This document shows positions 23,201-35,500 of a stretch of DNA of 64,000 nucleotides, in pieces. Within the stretch, counting starts at the first letter, position 1. Each line of letters opens with the position of its first letter. The position numbers and the translations under genes are program-made. The stretch is from Triplophysa rosa (Eukaryota > Chordata > Actinopteri > Cypriniformes > Nemacheilidae): NCBI RefSeq assembly GCF_024868665.1, contig NC_079896.1, forward strand, positions 2,520,559 to 2,584,558, written 5' to 3'. Below the pieces are notes generated by a model. That model was not told the DNA's origin and searched no databases. It worked only from the letters and a program-made list of their open reading frames with translations.

Positions 23201-26200
23201 CAGTGATGCACACAATTTATTCCCCATCTGACATGAAAAAATACTGTAGTATACTTTAATATTTACCGTAGTAAATTGTAGTATGCTGTAGTATATTACT
23301 ATACTTTGTTAATGTATACGGCAGTAGTCTGTGTTTACTATAGTACGTTTCAAAAACGCCATCTAGGAATTTTACTACAGTCTACTATAGTAAATCCTAA
23401 AGTATACTACAGAATTTTTATGTGAGCCGTGTTATGACTGCAATGTGCAATACAAGACACATGAATTCACATGAGATTAAAAAAACAAATAAGCAAACGT
23501 ACCATCCACAACCAAGATCCCGTGGCTCGACTTGAGTCCAACAATAGCCGAGTAGACTCCCTTATCCTCTGGTTTACAGTTCTTCACGGATAACTTGTGG
23601 ACTTGTTTATTTTCAGAGACCGTGATATCATATTTATCTCCATGCTCAACTGAGACGTCATTGGTGCACCAGGTGATTTTTGGTACAGGTACAGATAGAG
23701 CACACTTAAACATTGCGTCCCGACCCTGAACCACTGTCGTGTCCTTCAACGTGCTGTCAAATTCCACATCAGGTACTGGAAGCATAAGAATGAAGAATAC
23801 TCTCGCAAACAAATCTAATACACTATGCAAAGATAAAAACATTTGCATTATAACTTCTCACGGCTTAGGGCAGTGGAGAACATGTTGGCTTCTTCAACAT
23901 CCACTTGGTATAACCCAGCATCTTCTGGGCCAAGATCTTTAATGCTGAACAGGTATGTTTCACCAAATTTTTGCATATTATGTTTTTTGGAGTCATCAGT
24001 TCCATCTCCATAGTCAAGCATTTCTCCATCCTGGTTCGGATAAAGTACAGTACATTACACTGTAAAAAAACGTAAAAAACCCCGGAAATTTTCTGTAAAC
24101 TGGAAAAACAGAAATATTCCCCCTGTAAAATTATGGGATATAAGGATATATTAAATAGTTTTCCCCATTTTTCTTGTAAATGTGTTGTTTTTTCTGTAAT
24201 TTTATAATTTTTGACCGTATTTCAAAAATAAACAAAAAAAAGAAATCTTGTTAAAAAACGGAAATAAACCGTAAAGACAATAAAATTTAGAAATAAACAG
24301 TAAAATAATGTTTTTTTCCCCTGTAAAATCACATTTCCCCGGATTCTTGTAAAAAAAAATTTTCTTTAATTTTACGGTTTTTGACCGTATTTAAAAAAAG
24401 AAATTTCTATAAAAACATTTTACGTGGAAAAATCTGTTAAAAAATTACGGGAAAATTCTGTAAAATTTAAGTGTACTCTTAAAGAAACAATACACGTGTT
24501 ATATGAATATATTTAAGTGAGGATACACACTTTGAAAAGAGAGATTTTACTGCTGGGATCCTTCATTTTCATGTCGAGTTCAAATTTTGCCCTTCCATCC
24601 GTTTTGACCTCAATCTGTTTCATGCTGTGGATTTTCTCAACGTACTGTAGAGAAAAAAGAGGAGTAGAGATATATCATTTGTATCAAAAATGACTTCATG
24701 TATATTGTAAATGGGTTTGCAAATGGCATAAATGACAAACACTGAAAGCAATGGAACCTTCGACTGCTCCGCTTCTCTCTCCATCTTCATTTGATTAAGT
24801 GTCTTCAGCATCCACCGGAAGTCGGTGACTCCATATTTAAGACAGATGTGCTCATAATCGATCTTGTTTGCACTCAGTAACACCTCCCAGAACCTTGGAT
24901 CGATTTCTCCCTCCTTCCACTGCTTTTGTTTTCTCTTCACAACTCTAAATTAATGGATTTTAAAGTGCTTGTTTGGTTACCGAGAAAAACATTTTCTCAC
25001 TCAATAAATACATTAAACATAGAATATGAGAAAAAAAGGTGCATAGAAAGCAGTGCTACATTACGTTTTCTTCAACATTTTTCTAAATTCCTCTGGGTCA
25101 TTTTTGGGGGCTAAAAAATAAACATATTTTACGGCATGTAACAATCAATACATTTTCTGCTATTAACATTTAACATTGCATTTTAATCCAGTTACATACA
25201 TACCTGGTGCTCTCTTCTTGAATCCAACTGAAAGGAAACAGATTTGTTTATGCTATGTGATGTGGTTTTTATCATTGCCGTATCAGTTATGGAAGAATAA
25301 CAACACATTGTTATTTTTGAATGAACTGTCAGTTTGTGAAATGTAATTTCCTACCCTCAATGACATTCAATGTAGCAGTACAAACAGCTTTGCCAAATGG
25401 ATTTATGGCGAGGCATTTGTATGTGTCTGCTTGCTCTGAAGACACATTTGGCATCTGTGAAATAAAAATTATATTCAGAGTTTGCATGGGGGAAAAACAC
25501 ACAAATGAATAAAAATGAATCTCAAGTGTTTAAAGTATCAACACAGTGCAAGAAGATGAAAGTTCACTACACCTCCAGGATATATTCTTGATTCCTTTCA
25601 TCAAATCTTGTTTTATATTTGTCTGAATCGGACAATTCTCCCTTGTTACGTCCCCATGTGACCTCCGGTGCTGGATCTCCATTCACAACAGCTTTGAATA
25701 TGGCCAATTTGCCTGTGAACCGAATGAAACACAAACATAAGTGCAATATATATGCAAGAACTTAAAAATAAGTTTTGCTTTTAAAGGTCCAGTGTATGAT
25801 ATTTAGCATCAACTAGTGGTGAGGTTGCGAATTGCAACCAACCGCTCACTCCACCGCTCCCTCCTTTTCGAGGCACTATGGTGGCTGACACAGGACAGAG
25901 ATGTCACGTTTTTGCTTCTTTGCCGAAGTAGATAACGTATTTACGAAATGCGCTCTGTACAGCAGTTTGTCTGTTTGGGGCTACTGTAAAAACAACATGG
26001 TGAATTCTGTGCAAGGTGACCTGTAGTGTATGTAGATAGAAACATCTCATTCTAAGCTAATAAAAACATAACGCCTAATTCTGTAAGGTCCTCTGAAGAC
26101 ATGTATATTATATTGCATTTCTGTTAATAGATCCTCCAAAGAATTACACATTGGACCTTTAAAAATAAGTTTTTGTTCGTAAATTCTATGATTAAATTAG

Positions 26201-27159
26201 CTTCATAATATCAAAACATTACTGGTGAATATTGGAAGAAAGAGGTATTTAGTACCTTCCTGGATAGTTAAGGCTATAGGTTTTCTAGTGAAATCCGGAG
26301 TGGTTTTTCCAGGAGGCAGTTCTTCAACATACTGTGTGATCATAACACCAGGCACTTTAGATCTCTTCCTGATGGCCACTAAAATATCAGAAAAGCATTT
26401 TTAAAAACTCTTTAAAAGCAAAGAGAATTAAAGGGATAGTTCACCCAAAAATAAAAATTCTGTCATCCCTCTTGTCATTTCAAACCTGTATGACTTTCTT
26501 TATAATGCAGAACACAAAAGAAGATATTTTTAATGAAGTTGGTAACGACGGCGGTACCCATTCACTTCTATTGTATGGACACAAAACCAATGCAAGTCAA
26601 TGGGTACCGCCATTGTTCGGTTACCAACATTCTCTTTGTGTGCAGAATAAAGAAAGTCATACAGGTTTGAAATGACAAGAGGGTGAGTAAATGATGACAG
26701 AATTTTCATTTTTCACATTTTTCATATTTTTTTTGTTCAATTAAATGACTGGCATGACTGTAAATAGCATCAGGTTTAAAGTTGTGGTTTGTCACCACAA
26801 GAGGGCGAGCTTTTAACCGGAGTTGATCACAAATACAGCCACAGGACTATTGAAAAACAATAATATAACTACAATGGCCATGGCCCTATGCTGATAGACC
26901 AAACCAATAAACATGATCTAAATATATGAATCATTTTGACATTTATCAAAGTAACACAAATTGGAATGAATTAAATAAATATGGATGTTACTTGGATAAA
27001 TAATACATATTTAATCATTTGAATGTCAGTATTTTTATGTTTTGTAGGTCATCCTTTTAGTTTTATTGATGTCAAATGTGTAACTGATAAAAACACAAAA
27101 TACAGTAAATAGATGTTAACATACTTACATACAGATGTTCCTTCTGCTGGTTTCTGCAT
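17268..27159 (-). CDS. igfn1: igfn1 copy A: sarcomeric Ig and fibronectin-III protein, one frameshift
   Basis: Coding exons in transcript order: 27159-27129, 26378-26256, 25712-25573, 25454-25355, 25227-25204, 25110-25065, 24944-24758, 24644-24531, 24030-23862, 23775-23503, 23096-22395, 22290-22166, 22075-21934, 21850-21557, 21459-21163, 21067-20888, 20747-20619, 20534-20226, 20144-20059, 19811-19618, 19344-19048, 17699-17373 and 17272-17268. The product would be about 1430 residues: start MQKPAEGTSV; RSKVPGVMITQYVEELP; Ig1; a MyBP-C-like tri-helix bundle (FWEVLLSANKIDYEHICLKY, then GVTDFRWMLK); Ig2; Ig3; a charged ERDEAARRAQ repeat exon; Ig4; Ig5; three FnIII; Ig; FnIII; Ig. This is the domain order of IGFN1, a Z-disc and KY-associated muscle protein. 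Oddities: an extra base in exon 19811-19618 and a GC donor at 21932-21933. The two-residue last exon is tentative. A zebrafish igfn1.x name is likely, but I cannot say which. Confidence 0.85.
18212..19014. mobile_element. TTAA-flanked element carrying THAP-domain relic (Kolobok-like)
   Basis: Flanked by TTAA at 18212 and 19011, with ends TTAAAGatgggg and ccccctTTAA. The right part matches the 3862-4567 element closely (GCATGAGAAG, TTTAACATT and GAAGTCAGAATGCATGA blocks). On the minus strand, around 18600-18510, it encodes FSDGCYINGGYNAGFGDR, the C-terminal half of a THAP domain, followed by AVPVLK. It sits in the large intron of igfn1 copy A between the last Ig exon and the preceding FnIII exon. 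TTAA targets plus a THAP domain point to the Kolobok superfamily by inference. Confidence 0.6.
22395..23096 (-). other. igfn1 copy A linker exon: charged ERDEAARRAQ repeat
   Basis: A single 702-bp exon encodes about 234 residues. After EDPNACGKRDDADEQ it has about 14 imperfect 10- to 11-residue units of the type ERDEAARRAQ, then KENLADGIIKDDKGDGSD and a basic KKHKRRPRV end. Alternating acidic and basic residues at i/i+4 spacing predict a stable single alpha helix. The unit has the look of a coding minisatellite. The orthologous position in mammalian IGFN1 holds a very long low-complexity region, so this is where the family changes fastest. Confidence 0.85.
24060..24475. repeat. AT-rich inverted repeat of the ACTGTAAAAAACGTAAAA family
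   Basis: Dense variants of TGTAAAATT, TTTACGGTTTTTGACCGTA and GTAAAAAA in both orientations fill this intron segment of igfn1 copy A. A related copy lies at 59312-59492 with TTACTGTAAAAAATC and TTTTTTACAGTA ends. This is typical of small palindromic elements of fish introns. Confidence 0.6.
25781..26162. mobile_element. TTAA-flanked MITE (GGTCCAGTGT family), uninterrupted copy
   Basis: Bounded by TTAA at 25781 and 26159, with ends TTAAAGGTCCAGTGTATGA and ACACATTGGACCTTTAA. At 382 bp it is the same family, in opposite orientation, as the outer element at 3764-4938, and lacks the two insertions found there. It lies in an igfn1 copy A intron. Confidence 0.75.
26428..26720. mobile_element. TTAAAGGGATAGTTCACC-family MITE copy
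   Basis: Begins TTAAAGGGATAGTTCACCC, then carries the family core (CTGTCATC, ACACAAAAGAAGATATTTT, CATTCACTT) and its inverse complement. The right terminus is degraded into T-rich DNA. It lies in the intron between coding exons 2 and 3 of igfn1 copy A. This is one of five copies in the window. Confidence 0.7.
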
Positions 27160-27719
27160 CTTCAGAGCACAAGGTTTTGCTTTAATTCAGAATATATTTG
27201 CGCCGTCTTAAAAAGATCAGAGGAAAAATTTGAATGTGTCTGACAATTTATATAGCGAGCATACATGCTTTTATCTAAAAACACTTAGTCTTGTTCAATC
27301 ATAAAGTATTTTTAAATGCATGTTGATATTTCATTTTAGAGTCAGGAAGTTTTCAGGGTTGTGAACCATTTCGTTGCATTGTGGTGTAACCTATATTCAT
27401 GAGAAGATGGGCTGTACCACTGTGGATACATGTGTGAAACACCATCTGACAGTCATATTAACTACGTTCATTCGCCGTGCCATTGAAATGTCTTAAATGT
27501 AGTTCTTATCCAGTTAAAAACTAGGCAATCTGTCTCTGAGAAAGACAATATCAAACCCATACCAAATATTCACTCTTTACTGTCCTAATCAGAACCTATG
27601 TCACTATAAGAAAAAAAACATGAGAGAACAATATTTTCTTATATCTGAAGTATGTATTCCGTATAGAACAGCTGCATGCATCTGTTTAATGTCTAGTTAA
27701 TCACTGAAAATCAGTCACT

Positions 27720-27762
27720 TACCTTCAGAAAACGAAGCAATAAAGATATATTATGAGCTTGA
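27720..27762 (-). promoter_or_regulatory. Conserved 5'-flank block of igfn1 copy A
   Basis: On the minus strand it reads TAATATATCTTTATTGC, then TTTTCTGAAG followed by GTAAGT. It may be a TATA-bearing start region or a short 5' UTR exon with its donor. Closely similar blocks lie 5' of copy B (about 40970-41012) and copy C (about 58485-58515) in the same orientation. Confidence 0.4.
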
Positions 27763-28476
27763 TATAATATATATAATTCTTATTGCGGTTAAAGTAACAC
27801 AAGACCATCATAAAATCTTTATTAGAGCATCTTAAAATTCACAGGAGCCTTACCAATGACTTTGTGAGCCACAGGAGGGATTGACTTTCCCCTTCTGCTT
27901 TTGATAGGTCACATACCTCACAAACCTATGAGCTCACGATGACTTTTGGGCTGTGAAATTTTGCCCCAACTAGAAATATGTTTGAAGATCACATAAAAGC
28001 ATAAAAGAAGAGCAAAAATATATGCATTTTGAAGAGCTATTCATCAATTCAGAATTTGAGGAGAACCTTATGTAACAATTAAGTTAAAAAACCACAAACA
28101 TCAAAATCGCATTTAGAAACTTTATAAAAAATAAACAAAATGTGTCTTTTTAAAATATTTTTTGATATGTTTACTGGACAACAAAGACAGTTATTTTTCT
28201 ATAGCTAAACTGTGGTTATATTATTATAAACGTGACATTTTTCAAATAATCTGACATTTACAAATATGTACTGTACTTAGCACATGAAGCTCTAGAAAGA
28301 AAGAAGACAATCACCCACAATGATGTACTTTAGTCTCAATGTCACACACGAATAATCCAACATCGCTACTTTGCATCTTCCCATAAATTAGGATAAAAAC
28401 ATATTTGTAGATTTATTAATAATAAACAAGTTCTAATATTGGCAAAACAAAGTAAGAGAAGGATAAAGCCACTCAC

Positions 28477-28560
28477 CTTAAAGTCCAGCTGCATCTCTCA
28501 ACCCGACAGTCTTTGACTCCCCAAATTCAATGCTGCCGCTCCATTTTGTTCAGCAATAAA
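28477..28560 (-). other. Possible non-coding first exon of igfn1 copy A
   Basis: Ends GCTGGACTTTAAG followed by the strong donor GTGAGT. The exon just upstream of copy B (42139 end) has a similar end, CATTTAAAG/GTGAGT. It contains a short ATG (MQLDFK) that would be a small upstream frame. The 5' limit is unknown. The spacer 28560-30013 shows nothing further. Confidence 0.4.
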
Positions 28561-30013
28561 ACAGTACTGGGCCAATTTTGAAACCCTTCAAGCGGTCGAC
28601 TCTTATTAGCTGTCATATTAAATTGTTATTCGGGTAAGGTTTATGGCAGCGGCATGAGTGTGGCTCGTGGTCACGCTTTTTCTGGAAATGGTAAGAGTGA
28701 CATTCAAGCTGCTTTTGTGACTGTCTTTTCGCCACTGGCACGGACAAGATGTGACCTGACCTTTGCCAGAAAAATAAAAAGGATCACATTTACGCCGTAA
28801 GACCCTTTAAACCATACACGTGTGTGTAAATCGAGCGATGTTTGAAGGCAGCACAAACGTTTCTTTATATCAGTACACTTTATGATGGCTTTAGATGGAG
28901 GTAGTGTGGTAAATTCTTGTGTTAATGGATGTGCTATTTTTATATTTTAATGATGCATGCTGGTAACACAGTCATATTCTGACGTTGGAGAACTTAAAGG
29001 GTTTGCGTTATTGCATTGCATATTATTGCAAATTATTAATTTCCTTTTTGCATATCTGCTAGCATTTCTTGAAATAAACACAAAAGTGTGTGTGTGTTTA
29101 GAATGCAAGTGTACTTTATAATTATAATGTGCTGCATGCCATTTTTTATACCATTTTTGTATACTTATAATACTCAGGTATCACATAATGAAACATAAGA
29201 TAAGACGTACAGTATACCAAAGTAAAGTATATTGCACATTCTATGTTTTGTAAGCTGTATAGTGCACAGTATTTAGAATGCCACTATTTAATGTTTTAAC
29301 TCCGTTACTGATTCTTTTACTCACCCCAGAATGAACAAATAAATAAATGGATCTTATGACTTATGTGTTGGATATTTGGCCGCAGAGGCATTTCACATTC
29401 ACAAGAGCTGACAATGTTTTACATGCCCAGACAGCTTAGCAGCTCTCACAAGCTAGTGTTAACATTATTTGAGCTCCGTAAAAGCGCATAGGCCTATAAC
29501 TCCATGACTTTGTTCCTTAGCACCTGAATTGATAATTTACATAAAATGCATCAGGTCATTAGGTTAAGATTTATTGTAATGGGGCAAAGGTGTTATTATG
29601 TTGCTGAAGAATCAAATTTCATCCTTTATTTTTTATCATGTACAGAGGAAAAAGTAAATTGAAGCAGCTGCTTATCTGTTAATAAGTTTACGTGCACTCA
29701 ATGTATTGCATCATTGGAATGTTTACATCTTTCAAGTCTTTCAATGGACATTGTGAAAAGATCTCAACTTAAGCTACACCGCCACAGTTGGAAAAGGCTC
29801 AAATATGTATGTTGTTATTGATGTTATCATTCTGTCTTGTTAAACATCTATTAAGAAAAAATGGCTTGTTCGGCCAGTAGCTACTAACTTAAAATCTACA
29901 ATTTTTGTATATTCGCACAATATTATACATTTTTTATTAGTATTAAAAAAATGTAAACTCTTCCCGTAATTTATTTTTAATGCCACAAATGTCTGAATAA
30001 ATGCGAATGTAAG

Positions 30014-30887
30014 TGTCGGTACACGTGTCGGTACACGATCCGGGATGCCTGCACGATCCGTTCTGCGCATGCGCATAATGACGTAGTAAACAACGTCACG
30101 GTTTCCCTACACTATTGGTATCAAGCATGCGATGAAACACTTGACGGCCAGACGGCACAACTGGCGGCATATTTTTGTAGGCTACATTGTGTTTTTCATT
30201 TAACAGTTCATGGCGGGTCTATTAAAATGTAGCTTACGCTATGCATTACGATGTGTTTACGTGGTTGCCAATCCAAAATAATAAAGGAGTTGTTACATGA
30301 ACATACACGATTTTGGTTACATGTGGAATAAAGTCTGAGTCTTGAGAGTCTGTCACTGTAAACCTTCAGTTTCCTCCATACTCCCCTTTGCGATTCATTG
30401 CTGCATGGCATTAGGCCTACTTAACTTGCTGTGTTTCGATCTGAGGTCAGTAGTATTGTCAAAGACGGTTTTCATTAAAAGCTGCTAATATTAGTTCACT
30501 TTAAATCGACTCATTTTGTATTAGTATGGGTCTATATATAGGCTAATATATCTATCTATATAATCTAAATGAGGAATAATCCCTTCAATGGTGTTTACAG
30601 AACACAATAAGGAACATAATATGCATTTCTGCCTAGACTATCTGCACTTACATGAAGAAAGAACTACAAACAAGTCTGGGGAAACGTTACAGAGTATTTC
30701 AACGCATAGTGTGCACACAGAAGTGACATGAGACCAGAGGTGGACTGGACAGTAGTGAAAGTCGCGGTACAAAGGTGCTCAAGCGTGGAACAGATCGTGC
30801 AGTGTCGTCGCTAAACAGAATTATCTACTACGTCATTATGCGCATGCGCGGACGGATCGTGCAGGCATCCCGGATCGTGTACCGACA
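30014..30887. mobile_element. 874-bp element with long terminal inverted repeats
   Basis: The left arm GTCGGTACACGATCCGGGAT, then GCCTGCACGATCCG and GCGCATGCGCATAATGACGTAG, is mirrored at 30820-30887. GTAAG occurs directly on both sides (30009-30013 and 30888-30892), a possible 5-bp target duplication. The interior has no transposase I recognise. The left end shows a 12-bp duplication of its own tip (GTGTCGGTACAC twice). The superfamily is unclear. Confidence 0.65.
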
Positions 30888-32510
30888 GTAAGTATGTTTG
30901 GACAGAATGACGTTGTTCTCTCGTGACGTCTATACGTCTGCTGTGAGTTGATTGGTAGTGCGGTAAAACCAAAAGCGCGCGGCACTCGACCTCGAGAACA
31001 TTCGGTACGTGCACGCGGGATACAAATGTTCCTGTTTATGAGTTCATGACAGCACGATATTAATTCCAGGTGAGCGTTTATTCACACGTTGTCAGCAGTA
31101 GCCATGTCTTAATCCGCTTCTGCTGTGAGGATAGGCTAACAGGGCTCATAGCACATTCATTTAAATGCAAATGGGTTTTAAATAGCCAAAAATCAAGGTT
31201 ACACTTTTACTGTAATAAAACCGTAGTTAGCTTTCCAAAGGGTGGGCGGGGACCAATAATGGGGTTGCAATAATGTAATATTATATTTTTATATTATATC
31301 ATTTCTTATTAGTGTATTCTGTAAACCCTTACGAAAATTAACCATGGTTTTTTTTGTGGTACAAGTGCATTCTGCAGTACACCCTTGTGTACACTAGGCT
31401 ATAACTGATCAACAGAATTAATTTTACAGCAAGTTTGAAATGCCTGCTTGACATGGAGTTGCTTATGGTAGGAATCATGCTGAGACTGGGACCCGTGTCA
31501 CACTATCACTGACACACATATCAGCATGTTTAACACATCTGAATGTCTTTAAACTGTACATTTACAGAAAAAGACGATGTGAAATACGTTGATATTGTGT
31601 TATGATATTAAATATATCTGTGAATCTTTATACTTAAGTCAACCAAGGATGTCCAGTAGAGCTTACCACTTTATGAATCAAAATTGCGACAAATAACCAG
31701 AATAACATTGTATACAGTAGTAAGTGTTTTTTAAATCTAAGAAAGACAAAGTCTGCTTGTCAGAAAATGTTTATTTGCACTTACACATATGCATTCATAT
31801 ATTTTAGTAGTAGGCCTACTTAGACAATATTGCATGCATCATTAGCAATGTACGTATGCAGATGTTTGCCTGCACTCCCTTGGCTACATGTATTTATGCA
31901 TGAAATCCAACATCGAAGGAACATCCAGCAGGCATCAGATTATTCTGAAATAAAGAAAAAAGTGAGGGTGAATCAGTAAAAATCAGTTCTTTAAAAAAAG
32001 ATGTAGAAGAAGTGTTGTGCATAAGGCAACAGATGGATCCAGTTTTATTCTTAGATCTGAGAAACTGATGGGTATTGGTCAATGCAGAACAAGCCTGAGA
32101 TTGAACCTTCTATGGGATGTATTCAAGCACAATGGCAGTTCATATTATCACTTTATTTGAGCAATAAGCTCGCTGACATAACACATTGGTATAACACTCA
32201 AAGAAAAATAAGATAAGATGTGAATGACCGAATACCCTGTTATGAACTGCAGTGCCTCTTTTCTATCTGAAGATTTGTCAATTGCTTATTTACATATATA
32301 CATCAGATGGGTTTGACATGGCAGCGTGGTGATTTCATCTCAATCAATCAAGCGGCTGCATAAAAATGATTGACTTCCGAGATTTGGCCTGCTTGTTGAC
32401 AAGCCCTGGCACAGGCTATAGACCAAACTGGCCGTTTGTATTACCTAACCCCATTCAAAATTATTAGCAGCGTGACTCACTCATGAAGGACAAATCATCA
32501 TGTAAATAAA

Positions 32511-35500
32511 TCAGGTCACTGTGGTAAACACTTTGAAATGGTCATGGCAACTGTGATACTGTACCCTTCACTTTTAATACGGTAGAACATTCTGCCCTTC
32601 CAAGCGAGTTGACTGCCACCACTTTGTACTCGCCGCTGTCTTCGTTCCCAACTCTAAGGATGTAGATGGAGCAGACTCCAAAAGCATTTGTGATGTAGTA
32701 GTTGTGGTTTGAATTGATGCATATCCCGTTATGATACCATCCGACGTGTGGTGTGGGGCAGCCACGAACAGCACAGGTCATGTAACACTGATATCCTTTC
32801 GGTGGAGCGTGGAGTTTCAGTGGAACCAGGATAGATGGTGGCCTTTCCAAAGAGCCCATGGCCGACACGTTTGAGGGTACGGAAACTAGATAAAACATGA
32901 ATTTAAGTAAAATTTGATAGCACAATAGGGTAAACTGGTTATGGCTCTGCAACCTACCTCTGTTGCTGTTGAAGCCCCACGTTGGTGAATCTGAAGGGTC
33001 GGAAAGTCCTAGATCATTTTTTGCATAGACTCTGAAGTGATATTCTAGACCTGGTTGAATGTTGGTGGTGTAGGTTGTACTGAAAAGGTGGTCGGATATT
33101 GTGCGCCAAATGTGGGTGTTGGAGTTGTGTTCTGCGACCAGGTAATGCAGTCGGTCGTCATTCTTCTGGTCTGGAGATGGAGCCCATGTGATGATGACTT
33201 TACCATGAACCACCTGCTCCAGTTCCACTGGGCCTGGAGGTTTGGGTTCATCTGTGGCCACATTGAGAAGAAATAGTTATTAAATTCGGGGAAATATTTG
33301 TGGAATTGTTATTTGTACTTAGGTCAAATGATATGAAATATCTAGACTATACCTGCTACTCTGACCTCTATGTCAAAGCTGGTCTGCCCACTTGAGTTTT
33401 TCGCCACAATGGTGTAGACACCGGAGTCTGAGTACTTTGATGAGGGTACGACAAGCGTGGATGTGCCGTCAGTACTAATGATCTGGTTCCAGGGAGATAC
33501 AGGTTCACCATTCTTTAGCCATTGAATTTCTGGCAGTGGGGAGGCCTGTATGTCGAATATCAACATTTTAAAGATTAAGCATCGAAGAAAATTCAGTAGA
33601 CAGATGCAAAGTGTAAGATTTATTATGAAAGTATGAACCCTTACCTCATAATTGATTTTGATTCTGATGGAATTTCCTGACCTCACAACCATGAAGTCTT
33701 CAGGATCTTTGAAGTAGGGCTTCACTAAAATGTGATCAGCCATAAGCAAGTTACAAAATATTAGAAATTATGAAATGACCCGTGTCAAAATCGTTTTCAG
33801 ACAATCTTACTTGGTAATCTGCCTTTAACTTACTGTTGGGGTTTTTAGCACAGACCATGACGGATGGAGCACTTGGTTCTCCAGCACCAGACATATTAAT
33901 AGCTGATACTCTGAACTCATACTCAGACCCTTCAGACACATCCTTCACTGCATACTTCAGACCTGTGGGTAGCAGAGATCACTTTTTGCATAAATTTGGG
34001 GTCAGTTGTTGAATTGTCCTAGTTGGTTTTAAGATTCCAGACTCAGCAGTTTCCTAATAAAGTTGGAATTCAAACTTGGCTCTTGAAACTTGGTTATAAT
34101 GTGACCCACTTATTTTTTTATAGCTGATCATAAATAACTTTTTTGCTTATAAATTGTTTTTCTTGTTTTAGGACAACCTAACTAGCTCCCCTTTGGTTTA
34201 AAATACCGTACCTTGAATAGGTTCATTGACCGGGTTTAAGGTCACCCATTGGTTGGTATCTTTTTTACATTTCTCCAGCAGGTAGCCCAAAATTTTAGTT
34301 CCTCCATCTTTCTCTGGTTGAGTCCATGTGAGGTTAATACAGTTTTTGAAAGCGCTGTTCACCTTTGGAGGGGCCGGTGGGCCAGGAAACACTGCCAACA
34401 GATTGTTCAAATATTAGATGACTTTGACAAGGCTCAATATAAAAAAACAGGCATGCAGTCTCTTACTTAAAGAGCCAGCCATGATTTTGTCAGTCTCCAT
34501 CGACTCACTGATGCCCTCGAGATTCTCGGCGTAAATGCGGTAGGTGTACCTCTTGCCAAGGGACACACTTCTGTCTCTGAAGGTAAGATGGTTAGATAAA
34601 ATATCACCAACCTTTTTCCATGTATTCTGCCCGACCTGTTGGCGCTCAATTATGTAGTTTGTCACTTCGGCGCCACCGTCATCTTTTGGAGGGTTCCATT
34701 TCAATTCAAGGACTGAGGATGTACTTTCATTTGTTTCTAGCGGGCCTTGCGGTGGACCTGGCTTATCTGTGAGGGGCAGAAATACAAGGCGTTTTAACTG
34801 CTGTAGTATGTGGAATATTAGCAGTTTGGTGAAGATTAAAATGCTAATATTATTCACCTAGAACAATAAGACTTGATACGGCTTCGATGGAACCGAAGGG
34901 GTTTTTGAGCTGTATTTTGATTTCTCCAGTGTCCGATCGCAGACAGTCTTTCATTTGAAGACGACTGTGGTTGGATTCCTTTAACACTTTTACCGAACCG
35001 CCGTCGTGAAGCTCAGAGCCCTTGTTAAACCATTTGATCTCCAGAGAGGCTTGAGGTGTAAATGACATTTTAAAAGATGCGCTCTGACCTGCTTTTACCA
35101 TCACAGGATTGGAGAACTTTTGCCAGGCATCGGGATCGAATTCAGTAAGATCTGTAAAATACAGGAGCAATTTTTAGCAAAAATATTTTTTTAAATATAC
35201 TTTCAAGTTTAAAAAGGAATACTGAACTTACCTCCAACTCTCACCGTGGCCTGTGTCCTGCAACCGTTCACCTCAAACTCATACAGACCTGCATCTGCGT
35301 CATTGCAATTCTGGATTATGAGTTTATGCGTGCAGCCATCTTTACAAATCATCACTCCATCTGTGGAAGTCAGCTGATGAATTTTGAACATGGATGTTAT
35401 TCTGGTCAGCACATCCAGTCACATGTAAAGCTAACACATGCAGACATACCTTCTCTCCATTTTTATACCACACTCCATCAACTTTGTCAGTATTCAGTGT

